Assembly (NCBI GenBank): GCA_031552825.1
Contig: JAVBMD010000008.1
Span: 62,001-126,000 of the forward strand
Reading direction: 5' to 3'
Source of the DNA: WQXF01 sp031552825
GTDB taxonomy: Bacteria; Bacillota; Clostridia; Christensenellales; Aristaeellaceae
Length of the DNA: 64,000 bases
Part shown: piece after piece, positions 34,702-43,454 of the stretch
Position numbering within the stretch: the stretch's first letter is position 1
Layout: each line of letters begins with the position of its first letter
Translations under genes and position numbers: made by a program
Notes under the pieces: generated by a model
The model's database searches: none
What the model was told of the DNA's origin: nothing
The model's input: the letters and a program-made list of their open reading frames with translations, nothing else

Positions 34702-35394
34702 TTATGCCTGGAGCGCATATTCCACAGCCCTTTCGGCATGAATGATCGTGGTGTCAAACAGCGGAACGGGCGCATCCCCGGCCTTGATTAAGAGCCCGAT
34801 TTCAGTGCAGCCAAGGATCACTCCCTGCGCGCCCTCCGCCGCCATCTTGCGAATCACGTGCAAATAAGCGTCCTTGGAGGCCTCGCGGAGCACGCCCAAG
34901 CACAATTCCTGATAAATAATATCGTTTATCCGAACCCTATCCTCCGGCTCCGGCGTGAGCACATCGATCCCTTTTTCGATCAGTCTCGCTTTATAGAAAT
35001 CCTGCTCCATCGTATATTTGGTGCCAAGCAGGCCCACCTTGCGGATGCCGTTTTGCACGAGCGCCTCGGCGGTTAAATCCGCGATATGCAGGATCGGTAT
35101 CGTAATCGCGGTTTGAACCTGCCCCGCGACTTTGTGCATCGTATTGGTGCAGATCACGATAAAATCCGCGCCTGCTCTTTCCAAATTTCGAGCCGCTTCG
35201 GAAAGCATTTGCCCGCTTTTCGCCCAATCACCGCCGGATTGGCACGCTTCAATTTCCTGAAAATCGACGCTGTACAGAATACACTTGGCGGAGTGCAGCC
35301 CGCCCAATTGCTTTCTCACGGCGATATTCAATATTTGATAGTACAAGGCGCTGCTTTCCCAGCTCATGCCGCCGATCAAGCCGATGGTCTTCAA
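34702..35394 (-). CDS. Aspartate/glutamate racemase family protein
   Basis: A 230-residue cofactor-independent racemase. The two catalytic cysteines are in VICTNTMHK and LGCTEIGLL. The family N-terminus MKTIGLIGGMSWESSALYY argues for a TTG start at 35394 with GGAGG seven bases upstream; a GTG one codon earlier is possible. Family members interconvert L- and D-aspartate (or related acids), often for peptidoglycan; D-aspartate use here is inference. The SH3b gene lies upstream on the same strand but is separated by a hairpin. Confidence 0.85.
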   Translation of the reverse strand: MKTIGLIGGMSWESSALYYQILNIAVRKQLGGLHSAKCILYSVDFQEIEACQSGGDWAKSGQMLSEAARNLERAGADFIVICTNTMHKVAGQVQTAITIPILHIADLTAEALVQNGIRKVGLLGTKYTMEQDFYKARLIEKGIDVLTPEPEDRVRINDIIYQELCLGVLREASKDAYLHVIRKMAAEGAQGVILGCTEIGLLIKAGDAPVPLFDTTIIHAERAVEYALQA

Positions 35395-35437
35395 CACAAT
35401 CCCTCCGCATCATTGGTTGCCTTGTTTTGTTGTTTTG

Positions 35438-35481
35438 AAAGAGCCTCCCGTCATTTGCGAGTCGATGACGGGAGGCTCTTT
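35438..35481 (-). terminator. Terminator after the SH3b protein gene
   Basis: Perfect 17-base stem (35438-35454 with 35465-35481) around a 10-base loop. On the minus strand the stem ends in CTCTTT, so the T-run is short. Confidence 0.7.
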
Positions 35482-35497
35482 GTCACGGTCGATAAAC

Positions 35498-38400
35498 TTA
35501 CACGTCTAAATCCTCGTCGCGCGGGCGCTGTGTGCGGGGTCTGCGCGGCGCGGCCGGGGGTTCATTCGCGTCTGGCGGCGTGGCGCCTTGGTTCTGGGGC
35601 GGCCTCGCCGAACCTTGCGGCGGCTGCGCGGGGCGCGGCTGCTGAGGCTGCGTAGCCGTGCTGGGGCGCGCATAGGGATTTGTTGTGCCGGGCGGCACGG
35701 TAGGCTGGCCGGGCGTTGCCGGGCGCTGTTGCTGCGCGCGCTGCGCACCCGCAACGCCTGCTGCGCCCGCCGCTCCGCCGACGCCTGCGTCGGGTCGGCT
35801 GCCGGTCGGCGGAATGCGCCCGGTATTGCCGGTAATGGTAGAGGTGGGGCTGCCATCGCGCGGCATGGGCTGCGTCACGGCGCGGCGCTGGCCGGGCTGA
35901 CCGCCCTGCGCGGCGTGGGCGCGTTGCGCGGCGGCGCGGGCTGCGGCCTTCTTCTTGTTGTTCTGGTGCAGCGCATAACCGTACACACCGGCGGCGCCGC
36001 CCATCAGCGTGATACCCGCCACCAGCAGCAGCACCGGCGAACGTTGCGTGCCTTGCGGCTCTTCGACGAGCGGCAGGGCGGAAGAGAAGAGCGCGTCGGA
36101 GGCGGCGAAGGGATCCGGCGTCTCCGAGGGGATCGGCGTCTCCGAGGGCGCGGGCGAGGAGGTATCGAAGGGCAGGCCGTCGATGATGCCGTTGGTCCAA
36201 CCGCCGTCGATGGCGATCAGATCCGCCAAGCCGCCGTTGTTCTTGGGCGTGCTGGGGATGGTCACGTTGACGTTGCCCTTGCCCGAGTTGTTGTTGCTGC
36301 CGCTATTGTTGCTATTGTTGCTGTTCTGCTGGTTGTACAGCAGGTCGCTGACCTGCGAGATCGTAAGGTTGTTGAGCAAGTCGCTGCGCAGGAAGCCGAT
36401 GGTTCCGGCCACATCCACCTTGTACCAAATGGCGTTTTCGGAGCTCACGTTGCCCAGAACCAACGCCAGCGTACCCTTTTTCAGCGTCATGAGAATACCG
36501 GCGCTGGTGCTGGGGGCGTTGCGCAGGTTGACATTGTCGTTGCGCACTTGGCCGTAGCTGGAAGGGCTATTGGAGTTGACGGGCACGGCGGTATAAACCG
36601 GCAGCGGCGTGGAGAGGTGGCTGATGTATTCCTTCTCCTCCTCGCCGGTAAGGAAGCGCAGCAGCGGATCCAGCACGTAGCCTACGGTCTTGCCGCTCTG
36701 CACCAGATGCCACTTGCGTCCCTGTTCGTCATAGGCCTGCGTGCGCACGTACACGATGGTGTTCATGTTCAGCACATCCTGCAGGATGGCCATCTCGCTG
36801 GGGTTGCCGCGCACCGGCACGTTGTTGACGACGGTGATGGCGTAATGCCCCTCGATCGGCGGCGGCGTGGGGGTTGCGGGCGGCGCGGGCGTGACCGGCG
36901 CCAAGGTGGGCACCGTGATGGTGGGCTGCGGCGTGGGCGTGGGCTCCGGCGTGGGCGTAGGCTCCTGCGTCGGCTTGAGGGTGGGGGTACTGGGCTGGCT
37001 CTCGAGATATTTCGCCAGTTCCTCGTCGTTCATCAAATCGACAAGGTTGGCAAGGATGTACCCCTTCTTGCCCTGCTTGCCGCCGTTCATCACGACGACC
37101 TTGTACCACATATCGGAGCCGCTCATGTGCATCTCCGATACCCATACCACGCTGTTCAGCTTAACGGTTTCCACCGTGCTGGAAGAGGTGCTCAAATCGG
37201 AGCGCACGTTGACGCCCGCGGTGTTGGTGTAGCCATAGCGCTCCACGACGCCTTCCGCAGAGGGCACAGGGCCGGGAATGCGCGGGGTGGGCTCCGGCGA
37301 AGGCGTCGCGGGCGCTTCGGTTACCGGTGCCTCGGTCTCCTGCTCAACCACGGGATCGGCGGGTTTTTCGGTCTCTTGCGGCTTTTCGGTCTCCTGCGGC
37401 TTTTCGGTTTCTACCGCCTCTTCGGTGGGCTGCGGCGTCGGGTCGGCGGGCTTGAGGTAGGGCTGCGCCTGCTCCTCGGTCACCGGCACGAGCAGGTCGC
37501 TGGCCAGCATGTAGCCGACGCGCGTTTCCACCAGCGGCGAGTGTACCGCGTACCACTTGACACCGCCCACATCGATCTCGCTATCGACGTACAAAATGAC
37601 GTCGCCGCCCAATTGCTCAATGAGGGTGCTGGTGCTTTCCGGCGCGAGCATCAGCGGGGAAAGCTCGCCCAAGGGCTTGGTGACGGTCAGCGCATAGCCG
37701 ACATAGGGCGGCGTGGCCACTTCTCCGGTGAGTGCCTGCGCCTGCATCATTTGTTGCGGTTGCTGCGAGGCATCGGCGGGCTGCAAAAGATGCTGCGCAG
37801 TCGCCTCGTCGATCGGCTTGAGCAAATCGCCGCGCACAAAACCGGTAACCCCGGTCGGCTGCCCCTGATCGAGCAGCTGCACGCGGTACCAAAGATTATC
37901 CGGCAGCGCAACCTTGCCGTCGATGTAGGTCAGATCATCGGTATAGAGCACCGCGATCGCGCTCTCCTGCGAGGAGGCGCCCGCGACGTTGCGCACATTG
38001 GCGTTTTTCAGCGCCACGGCGTAGGATGCAAAAGAAGTGTCGACCACCGGCTCGGGGGTGGGCTCTGCCACGGCGGGCTGCTCGGTGGGCTGGGGCTGTT
38101 CGATGGCCTGCGGTTGCTCGGTGGGAATCGGCTCTTCGGTAGCGGGCGGCTGCTCAGTAGGCTGCGCCGCTCCCTGATCGGCCTGCAAGCGTGCGGCGGC
38201 TTCCTCGTCGCTGAGCACCTTGAGCAGATCGCTGCGCATGTAGCCTTCGATGCCGCTTACCTGACCCTTTTCCATCACCTGCAAGCGATACCACGGGAAC
38301 TCCGATCCGGCCACATCGATCTTGGCGACGATGTGTACCAACGTGCCGCGCGCGATGGCGGAGATCACCGTATCCTTGCCGGAGCCCCCGGCGACGGAGC

Positions 38401-39103
38401 GCAGGTTGGCCTCGGTTTTCACGTTCACTTCGGCATAGGCGGCATAAGGAACCTCACCCGCAGGCTCGGAAGCCGGTACGGCGGTGGGTTCCGGCACCTC
38501 GGTCTGCGGCTCCGGCGTGGCGGGCGCGACGGTGGGCTCTACAACCGGTTCCGGCGTAGCGGGTATGGCGGTGGGCTCCGGCTCCAGTTCAATCACCGGC
38601 TCCAGAGTCGGCATGGGCTCAACGATCGGTTCCTCGGTCGGCACCGGTTCGATGATCGGCTCCGGCGTCGGCTCGGTGATCGGCAGCGGCATCTCCATCG
38701 TCGAAACCGTCAAAATCCACGAGCGCTGCTGCGTCGTGTTGGTGATGGTCATCGGCAGATCCAACATCTCGGTAAAGTTGATGCCCACGGTTTGATCGGG
38801 AACAAAGATATCGAACTCATCCTGATCCGATACGGTATACATGATGGATCCCAGACGGTTCTGGATCACGAAGGGATCGGTCAATTGCAGCCAATAGGCG
38901 TGCATGCCGTTGATCGTGCCCTGATATTGCGCAGGCATGGTCACCGGCTCCCCGTTTTGATCCTGCCAATGCAGGGAGATGATCGGCTGTTCCGGCGTGG
39001 AAACGGGGACTTCGACGGCCAGCACGGGCGAAAGCTGCAACGCCAACAGGAGCGTGCAGAGCAGCGCGGCCAAAATCCGGCGGGGCTGTGGCTTTTTCAT
39101 CAT
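35498..39103 (-). CDS. Large surface protein with six SH3b-like domains
   Basis: A 1201-residue membrane-anchored surface protein. It has a signal peptide (residues 1-30), an N-terminal beta-rich region and a PTPEP-rich stalk. Six SH3b-like domains follow (starting near AAYAEVNVKTEANLR, ASYAVALKNANVR, VGYALTVTKPL, YGYTNTAGVNVR, HYAITVVNNVPVR, YGQVRNDNVNLR), separated by Pro/Glu/Gln spacers. Each domain is followed by a helix of the type SDLLKxLSDEEAxxxL. Near the C-terminus is one membrane segment (VLLLVAGITLMGGAAGVYGY), then a basic, Pro/Gln-rich tail of about 170 residues ending RPRDEDLDV. AGGAGG is eight bases before the ATG. Likely binds cell wall; no catalytic domain. Confidence 0.85.
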   Translation of the reverse strand: MMKKPQPRRILAALLCTLLLALQLSPVLAVEVPVSTPEQPIISLHWQDQNGEPVTMPAQYQGTINGMHAYWLQLTDPFVIQNRLGSIMYTVSDQDEFDIFVPDQTVGINFTEMLDLPMTITNTTQQRSWILTVSTMEMPLPITEPTPEPIIEPVPTEEPIVEPMPTLEPVIELEPEPTAIPATPEPVVEPTVAPATPEPQTEVPEPTAVPASEPAGEVPYAAYAEVNVKTEANLRSVAGGSGKDTVISAIARGTLVHIVAKIDVAGSEFPWYRLQVMEKGQVSGIEGYMRSDLLKVLSDEEAAARLQADQGAAQPTEQPPATEEPIPTEQPQAIEQPQPTEQPAVAEPTPEPVVDTSFASYAVALKNANVRNVAGASSQESAIAVLYTDDLTYIDGKVALPDNLWYRVQLLDQGQPTGVTGFVRGDLLKPIDEATAQHLLQPADASQQPQQMMQAQALTGEVATPPYVGYALTVTKPLGELSPLMLAPESTSTLIEQLGGDVILYVDSEIDVGGVKWYAVHSPLVETRVGYMLASDLLVPVTEEQAQPYLKPADPTPQPTEEAVETEKPQETEKPQETEKPADPVVEQETEAPVTEAPATPSPEPTPRIPGPVPSAEGVVERYGYTNTAGVNVRSDLSTSSSTVETVKLNSVVWVSEMHMSGSDMWYKVVVMNGGKQGKKGYILANLVDLMNDEELAKYLESQPSTPTLKPTQEPTPTPEPTPTPQPTITVPTLAPVTPAPPATPTPPPIEGHYAITVVNNVPVRGNPSEMAILQDVLNMNTIVYVRTQAYDEQGRKWHLVQSGKTVGYVLDPLLRFLTGEEEKEYISHLSTPLPVYTAVPVNSNSPSSYGQVRNDNVNLRNAPSTSAGILMTLKKGTLALVLGNVSSENAIWYKVDVAGTIGFLRSDLLNNLTISQVSDLLYNQQNSNNSNNSGSNNNSGKGNVNVTIPSTPKNNGGLADLIAIDGGWTNGIIDGLPFDTSSPAPSETPIPSETPDPFAASDALFSSALPLVEEPQGTQRSPVLLLVAGITLMGGAAGVYGYALHQNNKKKAAARAAAQRAHAAQGGQPGQRRAVTQPMPRDGSPTSTITGNTGRIPPTGSRPDAGVGGAAGAAGVAGAQRAQQQRPATPGQPTVPPGTTNPYARPSTATQPQQPRPAQPPQGSARPPQNQGATPPDANEPPAAPRRPRTQRPRDEDLDV

Positions 39104-39188
39104 GGTGCGATCCTCCTTATCATTCGGCGGCTTGTAGCCGATAAACGCGAAATTGCTACGGAAATATGAATATCGAAATATCAACATC

Positions 39189-39217
39189 ATTGTACGGCAG
39201 CGCCGCGCGGTTGTCAA
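39189..39217 (-). promoter_or_regulatory. Promoter of the SH3b protein gene
   Basis: On the minus strand TTGACA (39217-39212), 17-base spacer, TACAAT (39194-39189); leaves an untranslated leader of about 80 bases. Confidence 0.8.
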
Positions 39218-39308
39218 TGCGTGTGGCCGGTAGGAATTGTTGGCACGGCTTTGCAGGAGAGCGCGCGCCGCACGGCGTATTTCTAAAGGCGAAAGAGGTG
39301 AGGTTGCC

Positions 39309-39866
39309 GTGCATGAAGAGGCGATCCGTGAGGAAGTCTTGAGCGAGGAGACTCGCTTTGACGGGGTATTGATCCGCGTGGAGCATTGGCGGGTGCGCCT
39401 GCCCAACGGCAAAACCGCGCTGCGCGAGGTGGTGCGCCACCCGGGCGCGGCGGCGGTGGTGCCGGTAGACGCGCAGGGCATCGTGACGCTGGTGCGCCAG
39501 CATCGCCCCGCCATCGGCGCGATGACGCTGGAGATCCCAGCCGGCAAGCTGGATCACCTAGGGGAGGACCCCTTCGCCTGCGCCCAGCGCGAGCTGCGTG
39601 AAGAAACCGGCTTTTCCGCCGAGCACTGGCGGCATCTGACCACCGTGGAAACCACGCCCGGCTATTGTGACGAGCGCATCGCGCTGTATCTGGCCACCGG
39701 CCTGACCAGCGGAGCGATGCAGTTGGACGCCGACGAGTTCCTGCGCGTGGAGCGCATGCCGCTGGCTGAGGCGGTGGCGCGCGTGATGCGCGGCGAGCTG
39801 GCCGACGCCAAGACGGCGCTGGGGCTGCTCATGGCCGACCGCGTTTTGTCCGGCGGCACTATATAA
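39309..39866 (+). CDS. Nudix hydrolase (ADP-ribose pyrophosphatase type)
   Basis: A 185-residue NudF-like enzyme that hydrolyses ADP-ribose to AMP and ribose 5-phosphate. The Nudix box is readable as GKLDHLGEDPFACAQRELRE followed by ETGF, with one extra residue before the first Glu compared with the strict G-x5-E pattern. The preceding EIPAGKLD motif is typical of ADP-ribose pyrophosphatases. A GTG start at 39309 fits GAGGTGAGG five bases upstream and gives the usual length. The substrate is inferred. Confidence 0.88.
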   Translation: MHEEAIREEVLSEETRFDGVLIRVEHWRVRLPNGKTALREVVRHPGAAAVVPVDAQGIVTLVRQHRPAIGAMTLEIPAGKLDHLGEDPFACAQRELREETGFSAEHWRHLTTVETTPGYCDERIALYLATGLTSGAMQLDADEFLRVERMPLAEAVARVMRGELADAKTALGLLMADRVLSGGTI

Positions 39867-39987
39867 ACGCGCGAGACAGGCAAAGCGTTGCATGCAAAAG
39901 CGCGGAAATGACAAATTTTCCAAAAGTTTTTGAATCAAACTTTTTCGGCGTCCATTTTGGATGCCCGAAGGTTGAGGAGGGGTGGCT

Positions 39988-42435
39988 TTGGCCAGAAGGA
40001 AACCGTTTCCTTCGCAGTGGACGCTGAGCGGAGCGGGGCACGAGGAGGTCCCCTGCGCGGTGCCGGGTACGGTTGCCGAAGCGATGCAGGCGGCAGATAT
40101 CGGCGACCCTGCGCTGGGCGGGGAAGCGAGACCTCTCCCGCGCAAAAATCCTGCCTGCCGGGTGGAAGAGGAGCGGTTTGGCTGGGTAGGCCATCGGCCA
40201 TGGCTGCTAAAGACGACCGTGCCGCTGGAAGGCTTTTGGGCCGAGCGTACCTACATTGAAATACGCGGCCTGTGCGGCAGCGGCTCGCTGCACATCGGCG
40301 AGGTGGCGGTGGCGCGCTTTGAGCGCATGCAGGGCGAGACGCTCTATGCCGAGATCACTGCCCACATCGAACCGGTGCAGGAGGAATTGCCGGTTTCGAT
40401 CCGCTTCACCGCCGCGCCGGAGCAAGGCGGACTGCAGGCGGCGCTGCCGGGCATTCGCGATGGCGTTTGGCTGCGCGGCGTGAACCGGTTGCTCGTCACG
40501 CGCCTGTGCGTGCGTGCCAATCGCCCGCAGGCCGAACTGATCGCCACCTGCCGGGTAACCCCCTTCCTGCCGGGCAAGTACACCTTCAGCTATGCGCTGG
40601 CCTGCGGCGATACCGCCATCGGCGTGCGCTCCTTCGAAGAAGAACTGGGGGCGGAGGCGACGGTGCTCACCCACGCGCTGCGCCTGACCGACGCCTCGGA
40701 CTGGGTGCCCGGCAGCCCCAGCCCGCTCTACAGCGTAAAGCTGGTGGTGCTTTGGCAAAACGTGGGCTGCGATATCGCGTACCAGCAGGCGGGCATGCTG
40801 CAAGTCGAATCCTCAAAGGTATGGGCAAACTTTCCTGCCTGCGCGTGGGGCATAAACGGCAAGCCGGTGCACCTGCGCGGCACGGTATGGGCGGCGTCGG
40901 CTTGGTATCCCTACGCGCCGGAGTGGATGCAGGCGCAGCTTCGCGCGCTATTGGAGGCGCGCATCCAGTGCCTGTACGTACCGGAACCGCAGGAAGAACG
41001 CTTTTATGACGCCTGTGACCAGCTGGGCATGCTGGTGTGGCAGGCGCTGCCCGACGATCCGCTGCGCGCGATGGAGGTAGCGATGCGGCTGGCGCACCGC
41101 ACCTGCGTGATACAGTGGGGGCTAAACGCCGACCCCGGCGAAGCCGGGCCTGCGGCGCTGCGCGCGCAGGATGACCGAGAAGCGCGCATTCAGGAGGTGC
41201 TGACCGCGCTGCGGGACGACCGCCCCTTTGTCGGCATGACGCCGGGCGGCCCTTCGCCGTACCCCGCGTGGAAGGATCTGGCGCAGCGCCAGTGTTTCAA
41301 CGTAGCCGGGCCGCTTTGGTACTTGGGGCCGGAGATGATGCCCCGCTACGCCAACGACGACGACGCGCTGCTGCGCATCACGCGATGCACGGCGCTGAAC
41401 GCGCCCGGCACGCTATGCGGCGAGGCCGGGGAACCGCTGCCTTGGCCGCGCGACGGCGGACGCTGGGCGCAGACCGAGGGCGCGCCCACCTTTGTGGAAC
41501 AGACGGAAGCTGCGCAGTGGTTTGGCCGCGACGCCGCCGATACGCTGGAGAAAGCCGCGCTGCTTAGCCGCTACGTGCAGGCCGATATGCTGCGCTACTT
41601 GGCGCAACGCACGCGTTGGCGCGGCGCGGTGGGCTTTTTTGCGGGCAGCGCGGGGCAGGTATCCGGCGCGCTTTGCTCCGATGCCATCATCGAGCGCGAC
41701 GGCGCAAAGCGCCCGGCCTATCATGCGCTGCGCAACGTCTATGCGCCGGTGCAAGCCTGCGCGGCGCTGGATCGCACCGCCTGCTGGATCGGCACGCCGG
41801 TGGACGCGGGGATACAGCTGCTGGTCGCCGAGGATGCCGTCGATACCGGGCGCAAGCTGATGGTTACCGCCTCGCTCTTTGGCGCCGACGGCACGCTGCT
41901 GGTCGAGGACATCTGGCAGGCTCCCTGCCGTACCGCCGAGGTGGGGCGCGTGCGTACCACCGCGCCGGATCATCCCTGCGCGCTGCTGCTGCGCCTGGAG
42001 GTATATGATGAGGGCAAGCGCATCGCGCGCGAGGACGTGCTGCTTTGCGTGGGCATGCACGCGCTGCAGGAGGCGCTGGTTTCTTCGCCGCGTACCGCCC
42101 TTTCCTTGGCGGACGGCGTGCTGACCAATACCGGCGATGTATTGGCGCTTGGCGTCTGCTGCGATGGCTATCTGGATCCCAGCCTCCCCGGTTGGGGCGC
42201 GCTGTTGCCCGGCGAGGGGCTGGCGGTGCGGCCGGGCGCGGCGATAGAAGGGCTAAACATCACGCTGCTGCTTGCAGAGCCGACGGCGGTGCCGGGAACC
42301 GAAGCCAAAGTTGAAATAGAAACCGAAGCCGGAATCGAAGCCGAAGCCGGAATAGAAACCGAAGCTGAAATCGAAGCCGAAGCTAAAATCAAAGCCGAAA
42401 CCGAGCATTCATTTTTTCCCTGCGAGGATGTATAA
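39988..42435 (+). CDS. GH2/beta-mannosidase-like protein without the acid/base motif
   Basis: An 815-residue protein with no signal peptide. It follows the layout of family 2 glycosidases: a jelly-roll-like start (WTLSGAGHEEVPCAVPGTVAEAM), an Ig-like domain, then a barrel (AWGINGKPVHLRGTVWAASAWYPYAP). The expected acid/base site (W-x-G-N-N-E in mannosidases) reads QWGLNADPGE here, so catalysis is doubtful. The C-terminus is a repetitive Glu/Ala/Ile/Thr tail. TTG at 39988 with GGAGG six bases upstream is the likely start; GTG at 39982 is an alternative. Function unknown; carbohydrate binding possible. Confidence 0.6.
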   Translation: MARRKPFPSQWTLSGAGHEEVPCAVPGTVAEAMQAADIGDPALGGEARPLPRKNPACRVEEERFGWVGHRPWLLKTTVPLEGFWAERTYIEIRGLCGSGSLHIGEVAVARFERMQGETLYAEITAHIEPVQEELPVSIRFTAAPEQGGLQAALPGIRDGVWLRGVNRLLVTRLCVRANRPQAELIATCRVTPFLPGKYTFSYALACGDTAIGVRSFEEELGAEATVLTHALRLTDASDWVPGSPSPLYSVKLVVLWQNVGCDIAYQQAGMLQVESSKVWANFPACAWGINGKPVHLRGTVWAASAWYPYAPEWMQAQLRALLEARIQCLYVPEPQEERFYDACDQLGMLVWQALPDDPLRAMEVAMRLAHRTCVIQWGLNADPGEAGPAALRAQDDREARIQEVLTALRDDRPFVGMTPGGPSPYPAWKDLAQRQCFNVAGPLWYLGPEMMPRYANDDDALLRITRCTALNAPGTLCGEAGEPLPWPRDGGRWAQTEGAPTFVEQTEAAQWFGRDAADTLEKAALLSRYVQADMLRYLAQRTRWRGAVGFFAGSAGQVSGALCSDAIIERDGAKRPAYHALRNVYAPVQACAALDRTACWIGTPVDAGIQLLVAEDAVDTGRKLMVTASLFGADGTLLVEDIWQAPCRTAEVGRVRTTAPDHPCALLLRLEVYDEGKRIAREDVLLCVGMHALQEALVSSPRTALSLADGVLTNTGDVLALGVCCDGYLDPSLPGWGALLPGEGLAVRPGAAIEGLNITLLLAEPTAVPGTEAKVEIETEAGIEAEAGIETEAEIEAEAKIKAETEHSFFPCEDV
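42299..42411 (+). repeat. Low-complexity GAA-GCC/GAA-ATC codon repeat
   Basis: Imperfect repeats of GAAGCCGAA and GAAACCGAAGCC units encode an alternating Glu/Ala/Thr/Ile tail at the end of the GH2-like gene. Such hexamer-like runs are prone to slippage. Confidence 0.7.
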
Positions 42436-42462
42436 TAAACACGGCGAAAGGAGGCGCATACG

Positions 42463-42636
42463 ATGAAGGCGCTATACCGTGGATTTCTGATCGCGATGCT
42501 TTTGATGATCGCGCTTGGGCTCGCGCTGGTGATACAGGGAGCCGTGGTACACAACCGACGCCCGGTGACGCCGATCGCGCCGGATGGCGTGGCGCGCTTC
42601 CTCCCCGCGCCGGAAGGGGATGCGCCGTATGTTTAG
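42463..42636 (+). CDS. 57-residue membrane peptide
   Basis: A small gene: an ATG at 42463 preceded by AAAGGAGG eight bases upstream. It encodes MKALYRGFLIAMLLMIALG, a single membrane helix of about 20 residues, then a short external or cytoplasmic tail VVHNRRPVTPIAPDGVARFL ending in EGDAPYV. A TATAAT lies at 42431-42436 just upstream, overlapping the stop of the GH2-like gene. Its last eight bases overlap the start of the acetyltransferase gene, suggesting translational coupling. Not recognised; the strong SD and overlap make it more than a chance ORF. Confidence 0.6.
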   Translation: MKALYRGFLIAMLLMIALGLALVIQGAVVHNRRPVTPIAPDGVARFLPAPEGDAPYV

Positions 42637-43198
42637 TGCAAGCAACCAGATCTTTCAGCGCATGCCGCAGCTGGAAACGCCGCGTCTGATCCTGCGAAGG
42701 ATTAACATGAACGACGCGCCGGATCTGTTCGCCTATGGGCGCGACCCGGAGGTGGCGCGCCATGTGCTATGGGACGCTTACCGCACCGAATCCGACGCGC
42801 GCATGTACGTGCGTTTTTTGCAGCGCCAATACCGCAGCGATCAGCCCAGCAGTTGGGGCATCGTGTATAAACCCGACAACCGCATGATCGGCACCATCGG
42901 CTTCATGTGGTGGAACCGCGACCATAATTCCGCAGAGGTCGGTTACTCGCTTTCCCGCGCGCATTGGAATCAAGGGCTGATGAGCGAGGCGCTGCTCGAG
43001 TTGATGCGCTTCGGATTTGAGGTGATGGCGCTGCACCGCATCGAGGCGCAGCACGAGTGCGATAACCCTGCCTCGGGGCGCGTGATGGAAAAGGTGGGCA
43101 TGCGGCACGAGGGTACGCTGCGCGGCCGCCTGTACAACAAGGGGCGCTACGTGGACGTGGAGCTGTACGCGATTCTGCGAGAGCAATTTCAGCGCTAA
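42629..43198 (+). CDS. RimJ/RimL-type GNAT acetyltransferase
   Basis: A 189-residue GNAT protein. The pattern LETPRLILRRINMNDAPDLFAY, then GTIGFMWWNRDHNSAEVGYSLSRAHWNQGLMSEAL (acetyl-CoA loop) and RIEAQHECDNPASGRVMEKVGM, is typical of ribosomal-protein N-acetyltransferases and related enzymes. The ATG at 42629 has GGAAGGGG nine bases upstream. Acceptor substrate is unknown. It is probably co-translated with the 57-residue membrane peptide. Confidence 0.88.
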   Translation: MFSASNQIFQRMPQLETPRLILRRINMNDAPDLFAYGRDPEVARHVLWDAYRTESDARMYVRFLQRQYRSDQPSSWGIVYKPDNRMIGTIGFMWWNRDHNSAEVGYSLSRAHWNQGLMSEALLELMRFGFEVMALHRIEAQHECDNPASGRVMEKVGMRHEGTLRGRLYNKGRYVDVELYAILREQFQR

Positions 43199-43231
43199 CT
43201 TCGAAAGCGTTCGCTTGCAAGAGATGAACCC

Positions 43232-43290
43232 CGAAGGATCCCTAAGGGCGACCGAAAAGCCCTTAGGTCGTGCCCACAGGCACGATATGC
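43232..43290 (+). repeat. Two-hairpin repeat element, copy B
   Basis: CGAAGG, then hairpin 1 CCTAAGGGC (43241-43249) / GCCCTTAGG (43259-43267) with loop GACCGAAAA. Hairpin 2 follows as TCGTGCC (43268-43274) / GGCACGA (43279-43285), then TATGCCC. Layout as copy A, with compensatory changes in both stems. Confidence 0.75.
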
Positions 43291-43299
43291 CCTAACCAA

Positions 43300-43362
43300 A
43301 GGAATTTCGCCCTTTACGGAGGGCGACCGAGGGGCTTTCCGATCGCCCCTTGAAACCCTTCG
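43300..43362 (-). repeat. Two-hairpin repeat element, copy C (inverted)
   Basis: On the plus strand: GGAATT, hairpin 2 TCGCCCT (43307-43313) / AGGGCGA (43320-43326), hairpin 1 CGAGGGGC (43328-43335) / GCCCCTTG (43345-43352) with loop TTTCCGATC, then CCTTCG. This is the reverse orientation of copies A and B and lies about ten bases from copy B. Confidence 0.75.
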
Positions 43363-43454
43363 GCGCTCGTCCAACAGAGCAAATGCTTTTCACGCCAGCA
43401 ATGCTTGTCCACCCACATCCTTGATTGTATGCCATAGAACGGAGGAATAGAACC

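Noticed and set aside
35588..39169. 1193-residue open frame on the plus strand
   Set aside because: It lies wholly opposite the SH3b surface-protein gene and has no SD, no recognisable domain and unnatural His/Arg/Gly-rich composition. The long antisense frame is a product of high GC and the repeated Pro/Glu codons on the other strand.
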